A stretch of DNA of 41,105 nt. It comes from Pseudomonadota bacterium. GTDB lineage: Bacteria > Pseudomonadota > Gammaproteobacteria > Acidiferrobacterales > Acidiferrobacteraceae. The notes beneath the pieces are model-generated. The model was not told the DNA's origin. It did no database searches and saw only the letters and a list, made by a program, of their open reading frames with translations. Position numbers and translations under genes: made by a program. This document shows, piece by piece, positions 17,029 to 24,953 of the stretch. Numbering within the stretch: the first letter of the stretch is position 1; the number at the start of each line of letters is the position of its first letter. The stretch is from assembly GCA_021794595.1 (NCBI GenBank), contig JAJYQN010000011.1:1-41105 (forward strand), in the 5' to 3' direction.

Positions 17029-18216
17029 GGCACGTCTGAACTAAACCCTCGCTTCAACAAGTACAGGATGCCGGAACGGCGTTCGGGCGAGGCGGGAAGG
17101 AAAAACGCAGCATCTCGCGCCCCGATTGGCTTTGTTTCGTCGTTCGGGAGGCCTTTTGTGGCCGGCAACCCGATTTCCGAACGGACTACGCCCTCATGGG
17201 TCGCAAGAGCCGTCGGCGAACAAGGTACAGGTTGGCCAACGCACAGGTGACAAAGAGCCGGTGGGCATTCTTCTCAAGGCCTCGATAACGGACCTTGGTG
17301 AAATGGAAGACGCCCTTAATGACGCCGAAGACATGTTCGACGCGGCTGCGGATCTGGGACTTCACGCGATTCTTGGCGCGCTCCGCCTCATTCACGACCC
17401 CCTTATACCGATAGCGGCGGTTCGTGAGGGCCCGCGCTTGGGGGGCGTGTTGCCAAAGGACATCGGTCTGGCCTTGATACGCCGAGTCACCCCACACCCG
17501 GGTCTCGTCGCCATGAAGGAGATCGGGCAGGACCGTAGCGTCATGGACGTGGGCGGCGGTGGCCACGACGGCGTGAATCACCTTGGTCTTGCTGTCGACC
17601 CCGATATGCGCCTTCATGCCGAAGTACCACTGATTCCCCTTCTTAGTCTGGTGCATGTCCGGATCGCGTTTCCCCTCCTTGTTCTTGGTCGATGAGGGCG
17701 CATTGATGATGGTGGCGTCGACGATCGTGCCCTGACTGACCTTGACGCCTTGGGACTCGAGGTGACGGTGGACTTCCTGGAAGAGCTTCTTCCCCAGGTG
17801 GTGTTTCTCGAGGAGATGGCGGAACTTCAAGATGGTGGTCTCATCCGGCACCGGCTCCCGGCCCAGATCGATGCCCACGAACCGACACATGGAGACCGAT
17901 TCGTACAAGGCTTCTTCCGCCCCTGGATCCGAGAGATTGAACCACTGCTGGAGGAAATAGATTCGTAGCATGCGCTCAAGCCCCACCGGGGGCCTGCCGT
18001 TCTCGCCCTGGGGATAATAGGGCGCAATGACCGCGCAAAGATCCTGCCAGGGCACCACTTTCTCCATATCGTCAAGAAATCGCTCGCGACGGGTGGGCTT
18101 CCTGTAGGTCTCGAAGGTACCGGTGGCTAAGGTGAGTTGGCGCATGCGTTTTTTCCCTTTGAACTGGCGCCATTATACCATAACAGCTTGTGTATAGGGA
18201 CTAAATCAGAGGTGCC
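17029..18216 (-). mobile_element. Intact IS5-family insertion sequence (1188 bp)
   Basis: Both ends carry imperfect terminal inverted repeats beginning GGCAC and continuing TCTGA (left GGCACGTCTGAACTAAACCC, right end read inward GGCACCTCTGATTTAGTCCC). The element is flanked on both sides by the tetranucleotide CTAA (17025-17028 and 18217-18220), the target duplication typical of the IS5 group. One transposase frame fills most of it. The complete ends and duplication suggest fairly recent insertion. Confidence 0.85.
17186..18145 (-). CDS. IS5-family DDE transposase
   Basis: Encodes 319 residues in a single uninterrupted frame. Family features in order: the N-terminal region PPVGLERMLRIYFLQQWFNL, then VPDETTILKFRHLLEKH; the first catalytic Asp in GTIVDATIINAPSSTK; the MHQTKKGNQWYFGMKAHIGVD block; the second Asp in RVWGDSAYQG; and the Glu in RSRVEHVFGVIKG. 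These are the hallmarks of the IS5 subgroup. It catalyses cut-and-paste transposition of the surrounding element. The frame appears intact, so the element may be active. Confidence 0.92.
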   Translation of the reverse strand: MRQLTLATGTFETYRKPTRRERFLDDMEKVVPWQDLCAVIAPYYPQGENGRPPVGLERMLRIYFLQQWFNLSDPGAEEALYESVSMCRFVGIDLGREPVPDETTILKFRHLLEKHHLGKKLFQEVHRHLESQGVKVSQGTIVDATIINAPSSTKNKEGKRDPDMHQTKKGNQWYFGMKAHIGVDSKTKVIHAVVATAAHVHDATVLPDLLHGDETRVWGDSAYQGQTDVLWQHAPQARALTNRRYRYKGVVNEAERAKNRVKSQIRSRVEHVFGVIKGVFHFTKVRYRGLEKNAHRLFVTCALANLYLVRRRLLRPMRA

Positions 18217-18220
18217 CTAA

Positions 18221-18595
18221 TCACGATTAGACTACCTATAGACCCGTCGCAATTTAACTCTCGAGCCTTCTTTTCAGTAGCTATAGCAAAACAATCGAGG
18301 CATTGGCAACTCTTTTCGCATCAATATCCATACGAGACGGCGTTCACAGCCGTGATGGCGCTCCCCGTGGGACTTTTCCTCGGTTTCAGTGCCCTGTTAC
18401 GGGACTCTTTCCATGTTTCGCGTGGCTATTGCGGGATTTTTCTCCGGTTTTGTGCTCGACGTCAACTACCTTGTCCGGTCGTGTTGCCTCATCAGGAAAC
18501 GTTATCAGGGGTGGGTGTCTTGTTTTGCAAATTGGCGGCCGTCAGCCTTGCTGAATAACCTTAGATGACCACACATCATCCGGTACCAACACCGG
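18221..18595. repeat. Gene-free stretch with three 32-bp-spaced direct repeats
   Basis: No supported gene. Three related 22-bp units start at 18366, 18398 and 18430, exactly 32 bp apart: core GGGACTTTTCCTCGGTTT, GGGACTCTTTCCATGTTT and GGGATTTTTCTCCGGTTT. The period is not a multiple of three, so it is not protein repetition. A weaker fourth unit may begin at 18462. The layout (near three helical turns) resembles protein-binding iterons. A palindrome CTAAT-cacg-ATTAG lies at 18217-18229. Confidence 0.5.
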
Positions 18596-19405
18596 CTAGG
18601 GTCGCGGCGGCGGCAGCATAAACGTCTCGGGCGCGGAATCGCGCGCCCTAACCGATGCGTTCTTTCGGGGTGCGAGGCGCGCAAGCAACCCCTGGATAAT
18701 CCGTTGCAGGGCCGCGATCCGCTCCTGAATCCGTTCCAGGATCTTCTTTTGATCGGGCACACCCTCGAGCGAAGCCCGCGTCAAGGTATTGAGACGCTGA
18801 ATATGATCGAGCCCCCTAGCCGCGGTCTGAGGCGACCCCATCTTGCCAAACCGCCACGCATGGCTCCCCGACTGACGGGCAGACCGGTGAAAGGCGCGGG
18901 ATAGGGTATGAATACGACGCAGCCGCGCTTCGGCCGTAGGTCCCGTGGGGTCGGCCCGAAAAGCGCTTGCCAGTTGGGCGATCTCGGACTGTACCGCAGT
19001 CGCGCCGGCCAGATGATGCGCGAGCAGGGCCATTCGGCGCTCGGGCCGTGGCGCTCGGGCCGGCCTCGTTTTGTGGACTGCCGCAGATGGTGTGGGTCGC
19101 GGGAAGTGCGGCAACGCAAACCCTCGCCCAGACGCCCCGCCCTCCTCTTTGGCTGGCACTGCGGATCTTGACGAGCCCTGTCCGGCTGGTGACTCCGGGA
19201 CGGGTGCATCCTTTGACCCCCACGCGGGACAGTCAGCCTGATAGGCGCGCGTCAGGTCCGCCAGATATTCTTGCGTGGTGCGGGGCGTCGTCTTACCGTT
19301 CCACACAACCGTTTTCACCTCTTGCGCAGGCAACGGCTTCTGGAAGGCTTCACTGGGAGGCGCTTCCCACGGGGCTGCGGCCTCATTCTGCTCAGGATCT
19401 TCCAT
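18596..19405 (-). CDS. Hypothetical element protein, Pro/Ala-rich with helical C-terminus
   Basis: Encodes 269 residues from ATG 19405, with AGGAG seven bases upstream. Residues 1-120 are disordered, rich in Pro, Ala, Glu and Arg; residues about 125-250 are helical (MALLAHHLAGATAVQSEIAQLASAF and KKILERIQERIAALQRIIQGLLARL), the last part being a likely coiled coil. No signal peptide or catalytic motif is visible. It stands in its own transcription unit under promoter motif copy c, between the repeat region and the AbiEii-like gene. A basic, partly disordered soluble protein at this place could be a DNA-transfer accessory protein, but that is only a guess. Confidence 0.6.
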   Translation of the reverse strand: MEDPEQNEAAAPWEAPPSEAFQKPLPAQEVKTVVWNGKTTPRTTQEYLADLTRAYQADCPAWGSKDAPVPESPAGQGSSRSAVPAKEEGGASGRGFALPHFPRPTPSAAVHKTRPARAPRPERRMALLAHHLAGATAVQSEIAQLASAFRADPTGPTAEARLRRIHTLSRAFHRSARQSGSHAWRFGKMGSPQTAARGLDHIQRLNTLTRASLEGVPDQKKILERIQERIAALQRIIQGLLARLAPRKNASVRARDSAPETFMLPPPRP

Positions 19406-19440
19406 AGTGCGACTCCTTATATGGGACGGATATTAACTCT

Positions 19441-19470
19441 ATTGTATACTGCCTTTAGAGACCGCAGCAA
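19441..19470 (-). promoter_or_regulatory. Element promoter motif, copy c, with -35 box
   Basis: Plus-strand ATTGTATACTGCCTT (19441-19455). On the minus strand the -10 is TATACA (19443-19448), the spacer 16 bp and the -35 TTGCTG (19465-19470), about 38 bases before the start at 19405. The right part of the motif (GCCTT) departs from the AKACC of other copies. Confidence 0.5.
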
Positions 19471-19539
19471 AGCCGGGTGTGTCTTTCATTCCATTTGGCG
19501 TCGACGCTTAGGTGCGCAACAAGTTGCAGGCGAAACGAT

Positions 19540-20295
19540 TTAGGGCGAGGGGGTCTGTGGTCCCTCATGCCTTTGGAAAGGCTTGGTCGATTTTTGAGGT
19601 TCGAGGGTGATTGTCTGATAGATAGACAGTCGTTCGTGGGCCCATGCCAAGGCGTCCTCCAGGGCCGGCTTTATCGGTGCTGCAATCGCCGCCCATTCCC
19701 GCTGCGTGGCGGGCGAAGTGCTTAACCGTTCCAGCGCTGCCCTAATGTCATCAAACCGAGTTTTCAATAAACCCGCCAGGCGATCCCTGGGAACGCTCTG
19801 GGGAAGATGCTGTTCAATAAACATCCAATCAAACACATCCCGAGAGGTCAACGCCCACCCTCGGTAAAACAGCTTCTTAGCAAGCACCTCGGCTACGGGC
19901 TCAAGCGCAAAACGTGTATCTGGATGGGACTCTGCCGGCAAACCCAACAAAGACATACCCACAATAAAATCAATCTCTCCGTCTGGCAAACGGAGCTTAA
20001 TGACATTGGCCTCTTCACTGTACCCGGAAATGACACCCTCAAATCGGTCATTCAGGCGCGGCGAGAGATAACCAATCCATTGGGGGTCGCGAATAAAAAG
20101 GTCTATGTCATGACTGATGCGATGCTGAAGGGCCAGCATGAGGCGCGTCCCGCCGCCTAAAAGCGGCGACATGCGGGTACCTGCCTGGGCCTCCGCATCC
20201 ACAACCAGCGTATGAGCAAAGGCGGCTAGTCGCCGCCAAGAGCCCTGTTGACACCAGTCCGCGACATCGGGGACGGGCTGCGCTGGATTAATCAT
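19540..20295 (-). CDS. AbiEii/AbiGii-type nucleotidyltransferase toxin
   Basis: Encodes 251 residues from ATG 20295 (MINPAQPVPDVADW); a longer frame upstream overlaps the partner gene. LLGGGTRLMLALQHRISHDIDLFI holds the Gly-Gly-Gly motif and the His-Asp-x-Asp metal site of the AbiEii nucleotidyltransferase superfamily; a third acidic position lies in GEIDFIVGM. Further conserved blocks are ALEPVAEVLAKKLFYRG and SRDVFDWMFI, where the Lys and Asp are typical of the family. Such proteins act as toxins in type IV toxin-antitoxin pairs, modifying tRNA or other targets with nucleotides. Its partner overlaps it by 8 bp, but does not look like the usual AbiEi antitoxin. Confidence 0.8.
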   Translation of the reverse strand: MINPAQPVPDVADWCQQGSWRRLAAFAHTLVVDAEAQAGTRMSPLLGGGTRLMLALQHRISHDIDLFIRDPQWIGYLSPRLNDRFEGVISGYSEEANVIKLRLPDGEIDFIVGMSLLGLPAESHPDTRFALEPVAEVLAKKLFYRGWALTSRDVFDWMFIEQHLPQSVPRDRLAGLLKTRFDDIRAALERLSTSPATQREWAAIAAPIKPALEDALAWAHERLSIYQTITLEPQKSTKPFQRHEGPQTPSP

Positions 20296-20608
20296 CAGGC
20301 GTCCTCGCTTGCTGAACAAGAGTTTCCCATGCGGCGATACGCGCTGACCCCAAGGCGACGCTTTCATGATAAAGCGAGAAAAGTGCGGGCATCCCGGCAT
20401 GAACCTCTCGTCCGGCACGCAAGATCAAGGCCGGCCCATGCTCCTGAAAAAGGCGAGACACAATCGCCTGGCCTGTCGTGTTCGGAACCGAGGCCACCGT
20501 CCCGGAAACCAGCGCCCGCTCGATATCCTCCGGGGTCACAATGGGGCCGTAAGGAGCATTCAAATGTGTGGCGATCAGCGCACAGGATGGTAGGGTTTGC
20601 ATGGACAT
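20288..20608 (-). CDS. Small partner of the AbiEii-like gene, possible antitoxin
   Basis: Encodes about 106 residues from ATG 20608, chosen because AGGGGA lies nine bases upstream; a GTG at 20635 would sit inside the promoter. It reads MSMQTLPSCALIATHLNAPYGPIVTPEDI ... SLYHESVALGSARIAAW. It is too short for AbiEi and shows no clear winged helix. The 8-bp overlap with the nucleotidyltransferase gene shows translational coupling in the order small gene then toxin, the common order for antitoxin and toxin. Function is inferred from position alone. Confidence 0.55.
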   Translation of the reverse strand: MSMQTLPSCALIATHLNAPYGPIVTPEDIERALVSGTVASVPNTTGQAIVSRLFQEHGPALILRAGREVHAGMPALFSLYHESVALGSARIAAWETLVQQARTPDD

Positions 20609-20626
20609 AGAGAATAATCCCCTTGA

Positions 20627-20662
20627 TATAGGCACTATACCGCGCCGATCATGGCCTTACAA
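20627..20662 (-). promoter_or_regulatory. Element promoter motif, copy d, with -35 box
   Basis: Plus-strand TATAGGCACTATACC (20627-20641) shares the CTATACC end of the motif but departs at the other end. On the minus strand a -10 TATAGT (20634-20639), a 17-bp spacer and -35 TTGTAA (20657-20662) form a good sigma70 promoter, with transcription starting shortly before the ribosome binding site of the gene at 20608. Confidence 0.45.
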
Positions 20663-20707
20663 ACGGAGATCCTGCGGTATTTAACTCAAGTCAGACACGA
20701 GCTTTAT

Positions 20708-20757
20708 GGTTAGTGACGGTGATGATTCAGGGCCTGTCATCGCGAAAATTACTAACC
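20708..20757. other. Nested inverted repeat after dotL
   Basis: Outer arms GGTTAGT (20708-20714) and ACTAACC (20751-20757) pair, and inner arms GATGA (20721-20725) and TCATC (20737-20741) pair within them, around a GC-rich loop. It lies between the stop of dotL (20772) and the next promoter. There is no T-run, so it is an mRNA 3'-end structure, protein site or transfer-origin candidate rather than a simple terminator. Confidence 0.35.
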
Positions 20758-20771
20758 GGTACCCATTTTCC

Positions 20772-23264
20772 TCATATCTCCGTCTCATGAGACTGTAACG
20801 CCTCACGCAGCCGCCGCTCGATCTCATCCAAGTCCTGGTCATCATCCGGCCCGCGTGGGCGATCGAGATCCGCGGGATAGGCCGCGCGAAACATGGAGTG
20901 TTCTTGCATCTGCTGATGGACCTCAGGCGTCAACCCGGATTCCATGCCGAGCGCATCTGCCAACGCGTTGACCGAACGCCGGGTTAAGTCGTCAAGCGGC
21001 GGGCCCGAAGCCCTGGTGCCCGTCGCGCTCGCCCCATCCGCCCCCGCTTCTGCGGGTACGGATTCCTCCCCGCCCGCCTCGCTGGCCCCTCGGTCGATAG
21101 TGCCCAGTTCACCACCGTCTCCCTCTTGACCCAGAAACGCTAGGTCCTCCTCTTCAAACTGGGGTCCATGATCCTCGCCTCCTTCGTCGGGGATGAGTGC
21201 AGGAGGCTCGGGGCGCGGTACAGCCCCCGACCCCCCGCCCGAGCGACCAGCTTGTTGGCCTTGGGTTCCGCGCTGCCAGGCCGCCACGGCTATCAGCAAG
21301 GCCTCCGCGGGGTCCCGGTCCGGCGCACCCGCCTGCCCCAAGGCCGCGACAAAATGCGCATCCTCCGGGGACAGCAGGGCGGAGGGATCCGTTGCGGACG
21401 GCGAGGCGGCGCCCTCGGTCCCGCCCAGGGTCCCATTCTGCACGTCCTCTCGGCGTTCAAAGCGAATCGCGACCCCGTGATTCAGGCGCATGGTTTGGGG
21501 CAGGGTCACATTGGCATGAAAGAAGATCATCCGAATCAGGCGATGCTGCCACAACACATGGGCCTCACCCTCGATCTGTCGGCGGATATCCATGACGTGG
21601 ATGCGCGACTCCTTTTGGAGACTCGCAGAGCCGGTGCCGACGGCCTGGCCCACGGCATTGATGTCGTAGGACGACTCGCGTGTGACATCGATCTGGCCGC
21701 CAATTTTCTGAAAAAGATCCATCGTATCCGATGCGTCCTCGACCGCCATGGCGATTTTCGTTCGGGTATTGTCGATAATCTGTTTGACCTCGACGTCGCC
21801 GCCCGTGGGATTCAGGACCTTAAATCCTGCCAATCCCTGGCCCGCAAACACCGCGCCAAACCCGAGACCGCGGGCCTGCGCGGCCGCCACCGCGAACCCC
21901 GGTGCGGCCATGTACCCGTACTCATCAAAAATACCGATCGTGGGGATGTTGGAGGCGGACGGCAACGATTCCAGGACTTCTTCTCGCGACCCTTCGAGCC
22001 GGAACCCCAAGCCCAAGGCCATAGTCCCTTTGAGGCTCGCCAGATTGAGCTTACCGATCTGACCCAGATCATCAAGAGACTTCTCCATCGCCGGCAGAAG
22101 GACCACCAGGATCCGGCGATTTAAGACGACATCCGGAAAATCCACTTCGGCATGCGCGTCCCCATAGATATGCCCATAGGAATCCGCGAGCGTCCCCAAC
22201 GGTCGGGTCCAGTACATCTGCGCATAACCAAACTGCTCGCTCACCGTGTTCCCTTGTTCGGCCAGCGGCACCCCTTCTTTCCAACCCGGGATCTTGCGCA
22301 GATATTCCTCGATCTGGGTGCGCGCACGGGCGCTCAACTGTCCATAGCTCCCATCGACCAGTTTTTTGAATTCGGCTAATCCCAGCAAAGCGCGAATATT
22401 ATGGGCCGAAATCGGCCGTCCAAAACGGTTGCGCAGATCCACCAACCCCGCGAGAAGCGCCCCCATGATGGCGATGGCGCGCTCCCGAAAGACCCCACCC
22501 TCGCCGCCGCTCGCCGGCATCAAGGCGACAAAGATCTGCAAGATGCCATCGGCGTTGCCGACCGCAAACGGCATGGCGGTGTTCGAGATCCGCCCGATGC
22601 CCCGTGCAAATTCCCGATCCAAGGGATCTTCTGGTTCCCCGGCTGCCTCCTCGGACCCCGTGCCGGGCGACAGACCACCGGTGATGTAATTGATCGCGAG
22701 CAGATCGTCGATACGACCGGTCAAGGAGGCGAGCGCCGTGATCTGCCACAAGAGCTTGAATGTCGCCTTCGCGTCGGCATAGATACAACCCCCGCCCACC
22801 CCCAAGGCATTGGCGACCAGACCCAGGAGGGCCTCGGTTTTGCCGGCACCCGTCACCCCCAGCAACAGCATATGGCGCAGGATATCTTCGGTGCCGGTCC
22901 ACACCTGCTTGCGGGTACCGGCTTCATAACCCAACAAAAAATCCCCACGCGCGCGAAATAAACCCCCCAAGACCCCAGGCTTGCGATCATGAGGGTCCCG
23001 CAACCCCGAGTCCCGCGGGAGGCGCATGGGCAGCACCGCCGGACGCATCAGGACGATCAGCGCCGGAAGGAGGCCGCCTGCCACGAGCAACGGAAGAAGA
23101 ATCACCGGCAACACGACCATGCCGGCGGCCGCCAAGGCCGCGAGTCCAGCCAGCAACCGCCGATCCTCGAGAACATCCGCGATCTGGGTGGTGAGCGGCC
23201 GATGATCGTGAACACCCCGGAGGCCGTCAGCCGTAACCGCCGCCCCCTGCAGCTTTTCCGTCAT
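20772..23264 (-). CDS. dotL: Type IV coupling ATPase, DotL/IcmO family (TrbC of IncI)
   Basis: Encodes 830 residues from ATG 23264, which overlaps the preceding small gene by ATGA; a longer frame is an artefact. Two membrane segments lie at about 36-52 and 53-75. Walker A is GVTGAGKTEALL (about 136-147) and Walker B IPTIGIFDEYGYM (about 441-452), with further conserved blocks GCIYADAKATFKLLW and VLWQHRLIRMIFFHANV. The C-terminal 200 residues are acidic and disordered with repeated Glu-Asp runs, the region where DotL binds adaptors. It should recruit the DNA-protein substrate to the I-type secretion channel with DotM and DotN, which are encoded nearby. It is the last gene of a long operon. Confidence 0.85.
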   Translation of the reverse strand: MTEKLQGAAVTADGLRGVHDHRPLTTQIADVLEDRRLLAGLAALAAAGMVVLPVILLPLLVAGGLLPALIVLMRPAVLPMRLPRDSGLRDPHDRKPGVLGGLFRARGDFLLGYEAGTRKQVWTGTEDILRHMLLLGVTGAGKTEALLGLVANALGVGGGCIYADAKATFKLLWQITALASLTGRIDDLLAINYITGGLSPGTGSEEAAGEPEDPLDREFARGIGRISNTAMPFAVGNADGILQIFVALMPASGGEGGVFRERAIAIMGALLAGLVDLRNRFGRPISAHNIRALLGLAEFKKLVDGSYGQLSARARTQIEEYLRKIPGWKEGVPLAEQGNTVSEQFGYAQMYWTRPLGTLADSYGHIYGDAHAEVDFPDVVLNRRILVVLLPAMEKSLDDLGQIGKLNLASLKGTMALGLGFRLEGSREEVLESLPSASNIPTIGIFDEYGYMAAPGFAVAAAQARGLGFGAVFAGQGLAGFKVLNPTGGDVEVKQIIDNTRTKIAMAVEDASDTMDLFQKIGGQIDVTRESSYDINAVGQAVGTGSASLQKESRIHVMDIRRQIEGEAHVLWQHRLIRMIFFHANVTLPQTMRLNHGVAIRFERREDVQNGTLGGTEGAASPSATDPSALLSPEDAHFVAALGQAGAPDRDPAEALLIAVAAWQRGTQGQQAGRSGGGSGAVPRPEPPALIPDEGGEDHGPQFEEEDLAFLGQEGDGGELGTIDRGASEAGGEESVPAEAGADGASATGTRASGPPLDDLTRRSVNALADALGMESGLTPEVHQQMQEHSMFRAAYPADLDRPRGPDDDQDLDEIERRLREALQSHETEI

Positions 23265-23497
23265 GGAGTCGGGCTCGAGGAAGCCCTGAGGGCTTGTAAC
23301 CACCGTGGGACAGAGGGGTGGGGCGTGGCGTGCGCTGGCAAGCCCACTGCCGCGGACGATGGCATGGAGGCAGGAGGACTGGCACCCGCATGACCGAGAA
23401 GCCAGCCCCCGCAAAACACCACGACGAACCCCACGATCCTCAAGCGCCGAACCCAACGGCCTTCGATCTGCGCCATCGGTCGTGAATCGATCGTCAT
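23261..23497 (-). CDS. Small single-span membrane protein in the dotL operon
   Basis: Encodes 78 residues, MTIDSRPMAQIEGRWVRRL followed by one membrane segment (IVGFVVVFCGGWLLG, about residues 22-36) and a Pro/Ser/Ala-rich tail that would lie in the periplasm by the positive-inside rule. Its start overlaps icmT (ATGA, 23494-23497) and its stop overlaps dotL (ATGA, 23261-23264), so it is certainly translated with both. I do not recognise a homologue. Its position suggests a small subunit or stabiliser of the coupling complex. Confidence 0.65.
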   Translation of the reverse strand: MTIDSRPMAQIEGRWVRRLRIVGFVVVFCGGWLLGHAGASPPASMPSSAAVGLPAHATPHPSVPRWLQALRASSSPTP

Positions 23498-23811
23498 ATC
23501 TCCTCCTCGTCCTGATCGACAATCCAAAACGCCCCGCGCGCCGGGATCTGATCCCAAAACGGATCCGCCGGGCCTGAGACGAAACGCCCGTGCACAAGCC
23601 AATCCAGTACGCGCCCCCACGCCACCCCGGGGTCGAACCCCATCCGTGCCAGAATCGCGAACAGAAGAGTGGCCAGCAAACACACCAAAGCCAGCACCCA
23701 GGACGTAAAGTGCATGATAAAAAAGAGCCAGGGGAAGACGGCGCGCGCATCGACGCCAAACACCTGAGGCGTCAGGCCGCCATCCCGCCAGTTCTCCGGG
23801 GCCTTATTCAT
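23494..23811 (-). CDS. icmT: IcmT/TraK-like inner-membrane protein of the I-type secretion system
   Basis: Encodes 105 residues from ATG 23811. The N-terminus NWRDGGLTPQVFGVDARAVFPWLFF matches the IcmT signature (WRDxxxxPxxFGIDARAxxP), followed by a hydrophobic stretch (IMHFTSWVLALVCLLATLLFAILA) that crosses the membrane, then a short domain and an acidic end. IcmT is a small component of Dot/Icm-type and IncI conjugation machines, essential for transfer in the systems where it was tested. Both ends overlap neighbouring genes by ATGA. Confidence 0.8.
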   Translation of the reverse strand: MNKAPENWRDGGLTPQVFGVDARAVFPWLFFIMHFTSWVLALVCLLATLLFAILARMGFDPGVAWGRVLDWLVHGRFVSGPADPFWDQIPARGAFWIVDQDEEEI

Positions 23812-24953
23812 CCTCCCTCCTTGTTTCCCGTCGCCACCGCTTCCCACAGACCGTCCACGGCGGCGGTGAGGATAGGCGTCTCACACCGGACATTGGTAAT
23901 GACCTCGGCTTTGTAGTGACTATGGGCGGCCGCCGCCTCGGCCAGGACCCGCTTGGCGCGCAATTTTTCGTTAGGAAGAGGAGGCGCCATCTGATGGAGC
24001 GCATACCACAAGGCGCGGTCGGCAGGCTTTAGCCACAAAAACCGTGACGGCGGGATCATGCCCTTACGACGGCCCTCGTTGAGGGCCCGCATCAAGACCG
24101 TGGTCGACCAGGCGTGATGCTTGAAAAGCGAGACAAAAAACGCACGATAATCGGGGTGGGCGATCACCCGACTGACCTCACGACCGCCTTGAGGTAACAC
24201 CAACATGGCAGGCCTCGTGCCCTCGCTTTCGCGAAACCCGCGCGACAAAGCATCGAGCAAGCGATCCCCGGCGCGTCCGGGACCGTCGCCCTGCACAAAT
24301 AAAGCGCAGACCGCGAGCAGGGCCTGTTCATGAAAGAGCAGATCCGCCTCCTCCCGCACCACACGTCCTAGGGCCGGACGCAGTGCGGCTTCCCATTGCG
24401 CGCGGAGTAACGGGGTCAACGCCGTGGGCCAGGGTGCCCCCACCCCCATAAGCCCCTCACAATAGGCGCGCGGTGTCTGCGCCTGTGCCCATGGGCCGGA
24501 ATCACTCGGCGTTTCCGTCAATCGCCCGGCCCGCATGGCGCACGCAGCGGGGTACGCTGACGGGAAGTTCTGTGCGTGCCGCCACAGCAGCCCCTTGAGA
24601 TCCAAAGTCGCGCGAAGAGGCCGAGCCGGATCATGGAACAGTAAGCGCGCAGCCCATAAGCCCATGAGCGGCGCCAGCACCCAGCGCCAGGCCGCACCCA
24701 TCCACCGCCAAAGGACGGTCAGAGGCAGGGCGCGATAATCGCGAAGAAGCTGCAGATAATGCGTCCGGGCACCCGGCAGATGCAGACGAGCCGCGGTATA
24801 GAGCGACCACGCCGTAACACGTATCGTCGTGATGCGTACGGTCGCCCACTCGGCGTAGACAAATACACCCCCCGCCAGCAGCAGCAACCCGATCAGCGAC
24901 AGGACCTCTTCGAGCGAAACGGAGCTCCCCGCCGCACCCCTTTTAGTGGCCAT
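23808..24953 (-). CDS. dotM: DotM/IcmP-like coupling complex protein (TrbA of IncI)
   Basis: Encodes 381 residues. Membrane segments lie at about 14-36 (VLSLIGLLLLAGGVFVYAEWA) and about 78-105. The C-terminal domain carries the DotM signature: HHAWSTTVLMRALNEGRRKGMIPPSRFLWLKP, then DRALWYALHQMA and AAAHSHYKAE. DotM forms the coupling complex with DotL and holds charged patches that bind substrate signals. It overlaps the lytic transglycosylase gene upstream by 11 bp and icmT downstream by 4 bp (ATGA). Confidence 0.85.
   Translation of the reverse strand: MATKRGAAGSSVSLEEVLSLIGLLLLAGGVFVYAEWATVRITTIRVTAWSLYTAARLHLPGARTHYLQLLRDYRALPLTVLWRWMGAAWRWVLAPLMGLWAARLLFHDPARPLRATLDLKGLLWRHAQNFPSAYPAACAMRAGRLTETPSDSGPWAQAQTPRAYCEGLMGVGAPWPTALTPLLRAQWEAALRPALGRVVREEADLLFHEQALLAVCALFVQGDGPGRAGDRLLDALSRGFRESEGTRPAMLVLPQGGREVSRVIAHPDYRAFFVSLFKHHAWSTTVLMRALNEGRRKGMIPPSRFLWLKPADRALWYALHQMAPPLPNEKLRAKRVLAEAAAAHSHYKAEVITNVRCETPILTAAVDGLWEAVATGNKEGG

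Noticed and set aside
18303-18558. Two small plus-strand frames in the IS-adjacent gap
   Set aside because: No ribosome binding site, and the repeat period of 32 bp shifts the frame between units.
20772-23759. A 995-residue DotL with long N-terminal extension
   Set aside because: The extension overlaps icmT and the small membrane gene; the ATGA junction at 23261-23264 marks the start.
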